The notes below the pieces were generated by a model. That model was not told where the DNA came from, ran no database searches, and saw only the letters and a list, made by a program, of their open reading frames with translations. Position numbers and translations under genes: made by a program. Source: Aquilaria yunnanensis (Eukaryota; Streptophyta; Magnoliopsida; Malvales; Thymelaeaceae). From it: a DNA stretch of 64,000 bases. The stretch covers positions 32,807,992 through 32,871,991 of the forward strand of contig CM077600.1 of NCBI GenBank assembly GCA_039654915.1. Direction: 5' to 3'. Positions within the stretch are counted from its first letter, which is position 1. The number at the start of each line of letters is the position of its first letter. Below are positions 33,291 through 44,880 of the stretch, in pieces.

Positions 33291-33432
33291 AAAAGAATGA
33301 GATTGCCACACACAACAGCCAGGTTGCATGCTCTTGTATTGTATTTATACTTGAAGTGTCATAGTTACAATGGAATACAAGATAAAATGAAACTATACAA
33401 GCAGATATATACAGGGGTTAGGATAGATAAGA
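33291..33432 (-). repeat. Copia relic 3' LTR
   Basis: Matches 36001-36142 with a 3-base indel and scattered substitutions. Confidence 0.75.
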
Positions 33433-34264
33433 ATAATTTACCGATATTGTTACATAGGTGAGTTTGCATGGGATGCCGAGGAGGAGCAGGTAGTGTAGAC
33501 ACCAATGAATCAGACTCAGGCTAAGAGGTACTAGGAGAACTAAGGCTAGATGTGCTGTAGCTAGAGGATGCAGGTTTAGTAGGCAATGCTTGGTTAAGAT
33601 GAGGCCCCGGAACAAGTTCGGGATGGAGAGCTGGAAGTTGTATGGTGTGAAATCGGGGACTGAAGCCTTCAGCACCTGTGTCACGAGGCATATGTATAAA
33701 AAGGAATACTTTTTATAAATGTAGACTTTACCAGAGATAGGATCAAGGCTCTTGTAACCTTTGTGAATGGAACTATACCCAATAAACACACATTTGGTGG
33801 AGCGAAACTCGAACTTGTGCATAGTATAGGGCCATAGAAATGGCCAGCAAGCACATCTAAAGGTTTTCATAAACCTATAATCTGGTTTCCCATGAAACAA
33901 GTGCTCTAATGGAAAAAACATTAGAAGTGACTCTACTAGGCATTCGGTTTATGAAATAAACTATAGATTAGAAAGCATTATCCCAAAATTTTAGTGGCAT
34001 AGATGCTTGAGCCAAAAGAGACTTGCCTGTTTCAACAATGTGGCAATGTTTACGCTCAGCTGAACCATTCTATTGATGTGTATAAGGACATGAAACTCGA
34101 TGATCAATTCTAATAGAGGAAAAGAAAGTATGTAGTCTCCGGTATTCACCTCCCCAATTAGTTTGAACAGCTTTAATTTTTGTGTTCAAAAAATGCTCAA
34201 CAGGTTTTGAAATCTGATAAAAACAGTGTAAACCTCTGATTTGCAAATTATTGGATATAACCAA
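33418..34264 (-). pseudogene. Copia integrase remnant
   Basis: 34264-34070 carries the integrase core stretch KPVEHFLNTKIKAVQTNWGG ending in CPYTHQ. 33921-33418 continues with the GIFSA-less region KTFRCACWPFLWPY and the conserved KCVFIGYSSIHKGYK. The frame is broken between the two pieces. After the GYSS region the sequence drifts into proline/leucine-rich linker and then the LTR, with no reverse transcriptase. Confidence 0.82.
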
Positions 34265-35399
34265 AAAAATTTGATGTAGTCATTAATAAAATTGACATAA
34301 TAATTGAAGCCAATAATAAACTTCATAGCAGGTCCCCAAGCATAAAAAAAAAATCAAATCCAAAGGATGATTTGAAACAAACAAAGATGAAGAAAAAGAT
34401 AGCTAATGACTTTTTCCTTTCTAACATGCACAAACTGTGAACTCTTTATTCTTAGTAAGAGAAAGACTATGATGACAAACAACTTGATAAACTAAGCTTT
34501 CAAATGGGTGACTAAGCCTGGAATGCCACTATTGGAGACTGACACACTCCCCAACAAGGGCACTTGGTGAATGAAACTTGTCATGAGCATGCAAGGGAAC
34601 TTGGTAAAGGCCATTCATACATGTTCCTTGGATGAGCTTTTTCTTTGTGACTCAATCCTTAACAAGAAAATAATTAGGATGAAATTTGAGAAAAACTGGG
34701 TTATCACGTGTAAGCTTACTGAGATAAGATTCTTTGTGATTTTAGGCACATGAAGGACATTTTTTAAATGTAGTGGAAAAGTGGTAGTAGGAATCTTAGA
34801 TGAGTCAATATGATGATAGACAAACCTGCCCCATTGCCAACCTGTACTCGATCAGTACCATTATATTGTTCACTGGGAGAAAGATTGTTAAGATCAAAGG
34901 TGATATGTTCATTGGCGTCTGAGTCTGTATACTAGTTAGTGTCGACTTGATATAAGGGAGTATCAGCCATTGCAGCAAAGTGGCTCAATTCTTCTTGATA
35001 AGAGTGATCAAAATGATGGTAACATCAAAGTGCAGAATGACCAAGGTTCTTACATACTTGGTATGTAATACCAGAATTATTTCGATTCCCTCTCATCTTT
35101 TGATTTGAGGACCACAGCATCATCGCCCTTGGCCACGTCCACAGTTTTTAGGCCCAGAACCTCTTCCACCACGGTTGGAGTTGTTTCTAGTTGCTATGTT
35201 GACTAAAGGTGGATTTCTTGTTGGCTAAATCACTGCATGGTGTTGTTCAAGGCGTAGCTCATAACTCAGGAGGTGCCCATATAGATCATTAAGGGGCATA
35301 TGATCAATTCTCGTTGTAATCGATGTTACCATAAGATCATATTCAGCACTCAAACCTGTAAGAATATGTGAAACAATTTTGTATTCCTACAAGGGTTGT

Positions 35400-35950
35400 C
35401 CAATGACAGCTACAATGTCAGCAAAACTCTTGATCCACTAGAAATAATCAGCTAGTTTAAGATCTTTCTTCTTCATGGTGGACAACTGGTAGCGTATCTG
35501 CATGAGATGAGCATTAGATTATAAGGCAAATAATCTTTCTAGGGCTGTCCATACCTCATAAGATGTTGTCATATTGATCACATAGGTAAGGATCTCTTCT
35601 GAGAGAGATGAGATGATAACACTCAAGATCAACTGATCTTGTTGATACCAATTTTGGTATGCTGGATTGGGAGTTTGATCACTAGTAGGCGAACCTGAGT
35701 TTAAAGGTGTCTGAGATGCTGAGATTGTTTGTGGGGGTGCTTTGAGCATACCGTCAACATATCTAATCGGCCACTATTGTCGTAAATGCGGAAGGAACCG
35801 TGCCTTCCAAAGCAAATAATTGTCTAAAGTTAGTTTGATGCTAATGAAATAGTCGAGATTCACAGAAGGTGATGGCAAGAGAACAGGGGGATTGCTGCTT
35901 GAGGAAGGAGAAGTCGAAGAGAAGGTTGAGGATGAGTTTTCTGTGGACAT
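35400..35950 (-). pseudogene. Copia gag remnant
   Basis: Begins at the ATG at 35950 (MSTENSSSTFSSTSPSSSS), just downstream of the primer binding site. Typical gag residues follow: KLTLDNYLLWKARFLP, then after a frameshift AYQNWYQQDQLILS and VINMTTSYEVWTALERLF with a stop at 35519. It continues degraded to about 35400. Confidence 0.8.
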
Positions 35951-35984
35951 TGTTTGAGAAGAGTTTGAGATGTAGGTCTTTATA

Positions 35985-35998
35985 TGGCTCTGATACCA
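35985..35998 (-). other. Copia primer binding site
   Basis: TGGTATCAGAGCCA on the minus strand, complementary to the 3' end of plant initiator Met tRNA. Lies 2-3 bases inside the 5' LTR. Confidence 0.85.
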
Positions 35999-36000
35999 TA

Positions 36001-36142
36001 AAAGAATGAGATTGCCGCACACAACCGCCAGGTTGCCCTTGTATTGTATTTATACTTGAAGTGTCATAGTTACAATGGAATACAGGATGAAATGAAACTA
36101 TCCAAGCAGATATATACACGGGTTAGGATAGATAAGCAACAT
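36001..36142 (-). repeat. Copia relic 5' LTR
   Basis: Direct repeat of 33291-33432, next to the primer binding site. Confidence 0.75.
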
Positions 36143-36499
36143 GTATCGCTAACATAGAGCACCTTGCCATAACTTTTGGTTTGACGAAAATTAAAAAATG
36201 CTAGCATGATACAAGTTGTGGGCATCGATGCTGTCATTGGCGTTCCTGACCGAGAATCAGCAGACGAAGTAGAGAAGAAGCAGCCAATAAACAAAGAAGC
36301 TGATAAGAAGAAACAAAAACGAGAAGTACCAGCAGAAGCATGCAATAGAAACAGAGGATGAGATAGAAGCAGAGAAGAAAAGGCTCAGTGCACCTTGTTT
36401 TATTTTATTTTTTTTAAGAGGTTTCCAGCAAGTTTTCAAACGCATCCATTAGCGATCAAAAGGAGAAGTGCCGATGCCAGGCCAGGTCTCTATATGCAT
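36143..36499. other. Flank of duplicated segment, no gene recognised
   Basis: An A/G-rich stretch at 36230-36390 encodes a Lys/Glu-rich reading (EKKQPINKEADKKKQK) and could be an exon of the same lost gene as 36500-37362. No motif is recognisable. Confidence 0.35.
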
Positions 36500-37362
36500 G
36501 CCATTACAAGTCTGGATTTGATTATGATTTTTGTTGCTCAGAGGAGGAGTTTGTTTATGTAACGGATTGGTGTTTTTGACATTGTCCGGCCGGGACCATG
36601 TACATGTTCATTAATATCATGTATGTACTTCTGTTACTAATTTATTTAATTAGTCCACACACTCCACAGCTAATTAATTGGATGTTCTACTCTTAATTAA
36701 TTTGTCTTCTCTCCTATATTGATCTTTATTTTGTGCCAGAATTATTTCATATATAGGTAAGAGAAGCATATTTGTCACTAATATTTTCAGTTCAGTGGAA
36801 TTTGGTCATTGTAGTATTTTTTTTTTTTTTTGCAGTTAAGTTTATTAATAATCATGTTTTCCTCTAAGTTGAAAATCGTCACTAATGTTTTTTTTGGAGA
36901 CAAATTGATCACTTAGATGACCTACTAAGAGAACATTCTATTTTGTTATGGTTATTCTTTGATATTTTTGAATGTTGATGACCTAAGTAATTGTGCATGC
37001 TTTATTCCTGATTTATACCCCTCTGACGCACAACAGTTCGTGCACTAAAAACCAGTTATCAATCTTTTTTTTTTTCAGACACTTCTAATGGTAAAGAATT
37101 TTGTAGATCTTCTAGTGGGACGGTATTAATTTCCTGTAATTTTTTGAATGACAACAAATTTGTGGATGCTCAGACACATTTAATGGGCTAGTTTTTTCTA
37201 TTGCTGTTTCAAATTTTCAAAATTTCATATAGTATTTATTTTGTGATTTTCAATATTTAAATGGAATGCATGAAAGCCTTCATTTTCATGTATAAGAAAT
37301 GGGATTAGGAGGATTCGAGAAGATGATGAGCAGCAGCAGCCAATAATGCAACGATGTGTGCA
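36500..37362. repeat. Segmental duplication copy B (empty sites)
   Basis: Aligns with 49-208 plus 1448-2152. It contains single, uninterrupted copies of the hAT target (AGTCCACA, 36652-36659) and of the MULE target (GCCATTACA, 36500-36508). Protein-like start: HYKSGFDYDFCC, SEEEFVYV, then a stop. The acidic exon at the end stops at GTGTGCA and joins unrelated GGACCCCATATC. Confidence 0.85.
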
Positions 37363-37398
37363 TGGACCCCATATCATATAATCTGGTTTTCATAAACT

Positions 37399-37790
37399 TT
37401 GTATTTATTATTTACAATTTCATATAAAAGGGGTCCATGGACCCCATACCATATATATGAGTATATGAGTCTGCGGCCACTGATAGATTATGCATCAAAC
37501 TTTATTTTAACGCAATGGCGGATATCCACACAAACAAAACATTAGTTCTAGAATTCATGCAAAACCTTTTTTTTTTTTCATAAAAGTTATGAATTTAAAA
37601 CTAAATTATTGGTAAATAGAAAATATACAACATAAGTCCAATCACGATAGTGGAATTGGAATTTCAGTATAAATTGCAAAATTGGGGCCCTAATTGTCAC
37701 ACATGAAAGTTTTGGACCTAGAATGCAAAAATCAAAAGCTTAGGACATGTTTTGTATTTATTGGGACCATAAAGTTAAATATCGCAGTAT
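37399..37790. repeat. Duplicated non-coding segment, copy B
   Basis: Matches 26830-27225. In this copy it lies directly beside 36500-37362, whereas copy A has 24.7 kb between the parts. Confidence 0.8.
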
Positions 37791-38366
37791 ACTGCAAATA
37801 TCGTGAGATACGTATCGCGTTATTTTATTTTTCGAAGATGCGTGTGAGATATTTCTTTTTCGTCATTTTACATCAAAATATCATAAATATATAAAACACT
37901 AAAATATAATTAATACACATATCATAAAATAAATATTTCCTTTTATTCTTTTGATTATTTTTCTTAGTTAACATAAAAATTTAATGGTTACTTTGAGCCA
38001 CCTAAGAACTCAATACGACATTAGAAAATGTATTGTAATTATTAAAGTAATATTTTTTCTCTTATATCAATAAATTAGTTTCTGTCTGAGTATTATTTAT
38101 TTTTTCTTTATAACATTTTTTATGTTTTTTGTATTAAAAAATATCTTCTACCATATTTATTTTATTTATATTTGACAAATTATGATGAGAAAAATTAGAT
38201 ACATATAAAATATAGAAAAAAATTATTGAATTTATATCATCTTAAAATAATATTCTAACATTTTTTTTTTTAAAACGGTAACAGTATGTGACATAATATA
38301 CCATACAGTATACCTTAAAAATTTTAGATACGATATATCTAACAGTAACAATATTTAACACCTTGA
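37785..38366 (-). mobile_element. MITE of a GGTATAC-rich family, copy 1
   Basis: Ends rich in GTATAC/ATACGATA words (ATCGCAGTATACTGC, ATACAGTATACC). The complement shares order and words with 46866-47530 (TATTCTAACATTT, ATATGTGTATTA, GTAACAGTA). Non-coding. Confidence 0.55.
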
Positions 38367-39060
38367 TTAGGACAGAGTGACAAAAACACATGTTTCCAAA
38401 GTCTAGTACCAAAAAGATATCACCATACGCAAAAAAGGACCCATTGTGTAACTACCCGTTTTTGGTTTTGGACATAAGAAGCACAAAGTGATCAGCTGGC
38501 CTAGGTCGGGAAAACGCAGTTTGGGCTAAAAAATTTGACATTGAAGTAAGCGGCGTCCCTGCTCGTAGTCAGATTAATTCTGGTTGCTTTAGTTAACATA
38601 ATAAGGTCGACTCCCTAATATTGAATGCTTCAGGTGAATAGCTCTAACTTTCAATCATTCAGTGTTATCCTAATTCTTTTAACTGGTTCTAATATAAAAC
38701 TAAATCACATCTACATGTTACGATTTACTCTCCTCTGCGCTGCACCCCCACCTACACCGGCGACTTTGCGACACAGAATATTTGACAAGACGGAAAAGAA
38801 AAACACATTCTTATCAAAGCTGACTCCCAGTTTCTGCCAACCTTGCCATGTGAAACTGCATGCATAATACATACAACCTCTTGTAGAAACAAAAACAAAA
38901 CAGAAGACTTCATTTTCTACTTTAATCTTAGATTACACACTGTAAAGCTCCGCTCTCTCAAGCTTAACATAAGTTTTCCATCAAAATTACTTCCCGACAC
39001 TAGCTAAATACAAGTGAACGTGTCTATTAATATGGATAATATATACATGTGGGAACCTCC
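38367..39060. other. Intergenic, 3' flank of the host gene
   Basis: No coding region I can support. 38880-39060 is likely 3' untranslated region of the minus-strand gene. The 80-residue frame at 38625 has no motif. Confidence 0.4.
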
Positions 39061-42000
39061 TTACGTTTGTGCCAGAAAGGGTTCACATTGCAGAAAGTCA
39101 TCCCATATCACCACTAAGGTATCTTTAAGCATATTAGAGGCTGCTTCAACATTGTCTGCCTGCATGTAATGTCAGAGACCATAAACTCATTTTCAGAATC
39201 ATAAAAGCATCAACTGATGAAACAACATGCTGCTTTTCTAATTCAGGCTAAAAAGGCAAAATCCCAGTATTTGATTGAACTCATTTGTTCGATTGTGTGG
39301 ATATTCCTAAAAGCAAATTACAACCAAGTAGACAGGCACTGGAGCGTGAAACTATTAAATGGTGGATTGGATGGATCGAAACCACCAGGCAGGGAGCACG
39401 AAGTTTCCAAGCTAGAAACTCAATTTTAGTATAGGAAACAAACTAATTAGTCATACGCTAAAAAAAGAACATTATTCTCAACCTACATAACACTAGGGCT
39501 CGAATTACTTCAAGTTTTAGAACTGTTAAAGTACAACAAGAGTGGAAAGGTGGATTTCAATTCTGCATACTATCTCAATTTACATACAGCATAAAGATAC
39601 AAAGACTTCTGAACAGTGAACAAGGTGAACTAATTACTGGGAATTAAACAAAATCTAAAAATGACAAGCACTAACCTGCAATGCTGAAAGAATTCCTTTT
39701 AACTTCATGACAACCTCTTTTGAAGCTTCCCCAGTTCCAGTACCTGAATCATAACGGTCTGCATATCTGACCTTAATCTTGATAGATGTACTTTGGTAAT
39801 CAGAAGAAACAAGATGCCAAACCCCAACAACATTGTATCGAGCCCCACAAGCTGCATTCCCCAGGGGCCATTTTAACCCACCCTGCACACTGGGGTCTAT
39901 AACAGCTGAGCCAATCAGATTCCTGATGTTATGGAGCTCAATATCCTGAAAGAATTATAAAGTTCATCCAATTACTCATCATTTGCACAGAAACAAATAA
40001 CTTGTCGACAAACAGTATATTGGCAACTATTAGACTTCAACACTCTGGATGGTTGATGCAATGACTTACTGTCAGAGAACTTAGTGTCCTCCTGGTGCAT
40101 AGCATCAGCCTCAAGTCAAGATCCTTACTAAGGCATGATATATCTGCAACCATGTTTCGCACTTGGTTTAGCGCGACCTGCAAGAAATGAGAGTGTAACA
40201 TTTGCAACGATATTCCACCAATGAAGAGAGCTTATAAACACAGAAAGAAAAGAGCAAATAGTAAACCAGGCAGACAAGGCAGCAGAAGTTTACAGTTTCT
40301 TCCTGTGTTAAACCATTTTTGAAAGTGAGAATGGATTTAAGGGGGGCTAAGACCAGGTGCACTTCTTAAAGGAATTGTGTCAAAGTCAGGATTACTATGA
40401 GGATCATTGTCATCCTTCAGCTGCTGAATGCCTCTGCGTAAGGCAAGTTTACATGCTCTCATCTTCACATGTTTAGTAGTCAAACAGGAATATGAACCGG
40501 ACTGACTAGTGAGAATTTTTCAGAAAGGAGAATTCCATTAAAGAAGCGAGTGAAGTATCTTCTGAAATTTCCAATTTTGAACATTGCCATGATCCATATG
40601 CCACTTGTATTTAAGTTTTAAAACATGATGCAGGCAGGCTATGCACAAAATGTCATACTCCGGTTAATCTAGGCTACTATCCTACAATGAAATCACCTTA
40701 TATAGCTCAAGCTTTTTGTCTCCATTCACACAGCATTTGCATGAAATGGTAGCATCTGGACGCATGCTGTCAGAAAGCTGCATGATCCATGGAAAGAAGT
40801 TATAAAGAATCACAAAATGTTGTTCTGCATTCAATAACTAAAAGTCTAAAATTATTTCCTGAAATAAGAATGAAAAGAAAAGAAGCACCATATCAGGTAA
40901 AGATATACCTTTACATGGTATATATCCTTTTCCAGTTTGAAGCCAAGTCCTATCTTCGGGACAACTTTGCTGACAATGTTGTCCACGTAGTGGGCAGGAA
41001 CACTTGTATAAAATGTTCTTTTTAAATCTCCCAATGTTGCATCTGTAATCCTACTTTCTCTGGCATTGTCAAAGCTCGTCGAGGGGCCTCTGCAGAAAGA
41101 GAAATAAAATATAAGAGCTGGTTAAGCTTCACCTATAATACTTGCCATGAATTCATTTGACACTATCATAATTTAGTACTTAATGCTTTACTGCACTAGT
41201 ATTTGCTGGAAATCGTTTGATAGCTGGAAACACCCAACTTGAAATAGATGGGTTTCCAACCCTAATGTATCTGTATGTAATTGATACTTCCAACATAGTG
41301 AATCCCACAATCCAATAAAACAGCAAGAGGGTAGAAAAAATAAACCGAGTAACCATGACTTGTAAAAGAAGAAAAATAACTTCTTCAACCTGATGATACA
41401 ATATCAGAATATAGTATACATGATTCCAGAACCATACGCACATCAGGGATTTCAGAACACGCTCACTTAGTACACACTAAGTGATTGAATAAGAGATCTA
41501 AAATGCAAAGGATTTCACAAGCAGCCGTATTTCAACAGCCAAAAATATAGAGGAACCAGGGAAAGACATAGTCCATCAGGTACCTTTCCTCCGTTCACAT
41601 CTTCCTCTCCAGAAAGGGTGGGACAAAGTGAAAATTTTAACTGTTCGGGATAAATTAATCCAAACACAGTATCGTACAAAAGAATACCAACAATGGTGCT
41701 TGCTTAAAAAGACACTACTCAGCTAAGGTTCAATTACTTACCCACGGAAAAGAATCTTCCCAAATCTAGCAACTAGTGTTGGCTTCATTTCTTCCATAAC
41801 ATGGCTCCTCATTTCATCCCTCACAATTTGAAAAGAGGAGAGCATGTCATTGAACAAGTTAGCTGTTAAGGACATCCATGGCTGGCTTCTAATTGTCTTG
41901 TTCTCTGCAAGAATTACGACAAAAACACAATCTCATTTAATTAGAAGTGCTGGGAAAAAATAAGATGAAAAAAATAGTATGTCTGGCTCAGCAGAGTGTC

Positions 42001-42305
42001 TAACCTTCTTCTGAATTATTCTTCACCATGACAAAAGGATTCACTCCAGTTCTCTTCTGAACAGATTCAACCGAAACAGGCTTGAGCCGAACAGCAGAAG
42101 GAACCGAGTTACCATCATCCAGGCCAACAGCAAACCATCTAGATATGGCACCATTCGCATACACTATCGTTCCACTCTTCACATACTGAGGCTTCAAGGT
42201 CCTCAAGTTCACACTTCTCTTAAAATGGGGAACAAGCAGATCCGGAGTTGGTGTAGGCCTCCCGGAGCCCTTAGAATAACGCTTGTGCGGAGGGACATAA
42301 GCCAT
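39061..42305 (-). CDS. Conserved plant protein of unknown function (MAYVPPHKR family)
   Basis: Seven exons join in frame with GT-AG sites: 42305-42005, 41904-41742, 41089-40909, 40777-40697, 40177-40070, 39945-39676 and 39159-39061 (400 residues plus stop). It starts MAYVPPHKRYSKGSGRPTPT, a start conserved in a plant-only family that I recall as DUF7903-like; the number needs checking. Other stretches are SRWFAVGLDD, EEMKPTLVARFGKILFRG, SFDNARESRITDATLGDLKR, CLSKDLDLRLMLCTRR and, near the end, VVIWDDFLQCEPF. No membrane segment or signal peptide is obvious. It is the only clearly intact host gene here, with no stop or frameshift. A 5' untranslated exon (about 42552-42700) is joined at 42307. 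Function is not known to me. Confidence 0.88.
40340..40437 (-). other. Exon-like stretch within an intron of the host gene
   Basis: After an AG at about 40438 a reading (GIQQLKDDNDPHSNPDFDTI) runs to a TAA. It does not fit the phase of the neighbouring exons, and skipping it gives an in-frame join, so it may be an alternative 3' end or an accident. Confidence 0.25.
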
Positions 42306-42306
42306 T

Positions 42307-42700
42307 TCTGCCTCACGAAATAGCCATCGCAAAACAATTAGTGAGCAAGCAGTTGATTCTAATTATACTTCAGACATCCGACAGCTCTAGTAAAACCTGT
42401 AACTCAACAATTAAATGCAACTAGTGAAACTAGAATCGTCCAACTAAGCGAGAGAATTCATGGAAACTAAACGGATAAGCGATCGTCCCAGCTAGAAAAC
42501 CTAGAAACAGATTCCTCAGAAGAAAGAACCGGAAAGGATAAGCAGTCGTACCAGAAAGGTCGACGAATTGACTGGGTTGTAAGATCCGAAGACTGTCGCG
42601 AGAAACTGTTGTATGAACCGCTGCGCCGAGCTCGTCATTGGATCGCTTTTCTATAGTGCGCCAGAAGGCAAGTTGAGATGCGCGATGGCACCCCTTCGCG
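42307..42700 (-). promoter_or_regulatory. 5' untranslated exon and promoter-proximal region of host gene
   Basis: GC-richer than its surroundings. A donor at 42551 (CTGGTACGA) and an acceptor at 42308 (GAGGCAG) bracket an untranslated intron just before the ATG. Transcription probably starts near 42700; no clear TATA box was pinned. Confidence 0.5.
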
Positions 42701-42709
42701 CGCAAGTTA

Positions 42710-43737
42710 TGAAATCATCATCTACTTCTTGCTTAATTAGTTCCAATTCCAAAAGGGCAAAAAAAAATAAATAAACAAATAACAACTTCTTGCACAAGTA
42801 GTTGGACATGGACTGAGACACTTAGACCTGGGGAAAGCAATAATAGAGCCAATGCGCCCAAAACTATTGCATTTCTGCCTGATAGGCCACTGAACTCTTT
42901 TCATACTCATCCTGGCCACCGAACTTTTTAAACTATCTTCTAGGCATTCCAGTGACTAAGTAAAAAATTCTGACAACTCTTGCAGAAATTTTTTTTATTG
43001 CACTTGTTTCACTTGAATAAAGTTAATTTTGATTGAATTATATAAACCTCTAATTCCAATCAGAGCAACTCTATTTCTTTTTGAAACTCTAACCCCCTAA
43101 AATCTCATCGATTTGTTTCGTTCTTCTCTAAGACGTAAACTGGTGAAAGTAATTTCTCCTGACAGAACTTGTGTTGAAGTTTGTTTTAAAGTTTGATAAA
43201 ATTTTCAATTTAGTCACTATATGTAGTATATGACTTATTATGCACAAATAAAAAGTTCGATGGCCTCTGGCCAAGTGAAAAGAGAAAACGTATAATGATT
43301 CCATTCACGTATTCTGCAGAGACGAAATAGTTTGATGGCCTTTCCAACATTTATGGGAGGTGTAATTATAAATTGCACATTTGCCCCCTGAGCTACACAC
43401 ACAGTTGGACGTTGTATAGTACGAAGACTTGTTGGACGAGAAGCCTGCTGCACTTTTCTCCCTCATACTCTGGTCAGAGAATATAACTATAGGTGATAAG
43501 AAAGAAGTGATACAGACTACCCTGTAAAAATATCATTAAACAAACAAATAAGACCAAAACAGATAGATACATATATGTCTTTCTTCTTGATTTACTAATG
43601 CAACGGCCAATTTCCATGACAAACTTTGCAACAATAACATTGCGAGTCTTGATAGAAAAATCTGATTTCTTAAGCTTTTAATTTCCATCAGTTGTTTGTC
43701 GAAAACCGAAGCTGAAGATAATTAACCATATTGTTGT
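42710..43737. other. Intergenic with MITE-like text
   Basis: Phrases such as GGCCACTGAACTCTTTTCA (about 42892) and, farther right, TTTGATGGCCTTTCC and CCCCCTGAGCTAC resemble the ends of a plant non-autonomous element, but I cannot define its limits. No gene. Confidence 0.35.
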
Positions 43738-44150
43738 TCAATTGAAAACGAAAGCTAATTTAGCAAGAACGTCAGGATTGATAGGTGGATTGGGCCAGAG
43801 ACTGCATCGGCAATTGCAAATTGCAATCGCCACTGGATTTTGGCTGCTCATGCCAACAAATGCAACAAAGTAACTGCTTTTTCTCACAACTTTGTTCAAG
43901 AAGTGAACGAGCCCAATTGGGAAAACAAACACATCTCCTGGGTACAACACTTTGCTACTGAGACGGTTCTCAGGTGACAAATTCAACATTAAAAGTGCCT
44001 TCCACAACAAGGAAGATCTCAGTCCCACAAGGACGAGTGTGTGGAGGGTTGAGGCCACAACCACGCGCATGGTCAGGATATTCTGATAAAGAGTATCAAG
44101 TCCCGGAATTTTCTCCACATTGACGAGAGTAACATTAACCAACTAGATTT
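43738..44150 (-). pseudogene. Germin-like protein (cupin) pseudogene
   Basis: The minus strand reads VNVEKIPGLDTL, then after frameshifts SPENRLSSKVLYPGDVFVFP, IGLVHFLN, SSQNPVAIAI and NPPINPDVLAKLAF with a stop. This is the order of the germin-like cupin: start of the barrel, germin box G-x5-P-x4-H, and C-terminal NPPINPDVL. The first metal-binding box (HTHP) is frameshifted (PPHTR in another frame), and the usual spacing after the box-2 His is short by one residue. Exon 1 with signal peptide was not found. Functional members are apoplastic oxalate oxidase/SOD-like proteins; this copy is dead. Confidence 0.82.
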
Positions 44151-44329
44151 GAAGTGTTCCCTAGGACATTAAGCCTCGAGAAATAGAGATCTTTTCTTGT
44201 TGTCTGCTTTTGATCTCTGTAGAGCTTACCGTTCACAAACACTACAAAATAAATATATGAACAGTGAAGAAAAGAGTGTTATTTGTTCTCTATTATGCTT
44301 GATATACCACAAGAAACATCTTAAGAACA

Positions 44330-44705
44330 CAAAAAAGGGAAAAAGAAAAAAGGAGTTTCAAATAATTTTTTTTAAAAAATATATTTAAATACTGTAAGTT
44401 TTTTAGTTTCTAATATAATTTTTTCAAAATTTTTTAGCAAATAAAAACATAATTAAATTCATATCAAACTTAATTACTAATTACCGATTTTTATCACTCC
44501 CCCGTTTCTTTTTTTCTATGAAAACAATTCTAAATATTGAGATACATAAGTACATTACATATTTCTTTAAAAAAAATATAACTTTGATAAATAACACAAT
44601 ATTTTTAAATTTTTCTAAAAATTTAGAAACAATCACATTAATTTTAAATAAAAAACTCAATAATATACATCATAAAAATATTTTGAGATAGAGAGAGTAA
44701 CAAGT
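44330..44705. mobile_element. Stowaway-like MITE relic
   Basis: Words shared with the Stowaway at 26204 (AATATATTTAAA, TATAATTTTTT, ATTTTTTAGCAAATAA), plus ends ACTCCCCCGTTTC (about 44496) and GATAGAGAGAGTA (about 44689). Limits are uncertain. Confidence 0.35.
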
Positions 44706-44880
44706 TCAAAGTACTCTGTGACAAAGAGGCTATACTAAGCCTTACAAGAGCAAGAATTGTCTCAATCCTAGGTAGGCAGGACATCTTCCAAGCATGTAGG
44801 ATGGAGACCGGATTCATTAGGTAACCACTTTCCATTTTCTTTTTGTTTCTAAAAAAAAAAGGTACCACTTTGGCATCTCC

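Larger units (their letters stand above)
33291..36142 (-). mobile_element. Ty1/copia retrotransposon relic
   Basis: Two ~140-bp direct repeats, 33291-33432 and about 36001-36142, share AGAATGAGATTGCC and TTAGGATAGATAAG at their limits and serve as LTRs. Just inside the right one, on the minus strand, lies a primer binding site TGGTATCAGAGCCA (35985-35998) for initiator Met tRNA. Then follow gag and integrase parts. Reverse transcriptase and RNase H are deleted, so the element could move only with help. LTRs differ at several sites, so it is not new. Confidence 0.85.

Noticed and set aside
33291..36142. 5-bp target duplication for the copia relic
   Set aside because: The exact LTR limits are blurred (AAAAGAATGAG present at both), so no duplication can be assigned with confidence.
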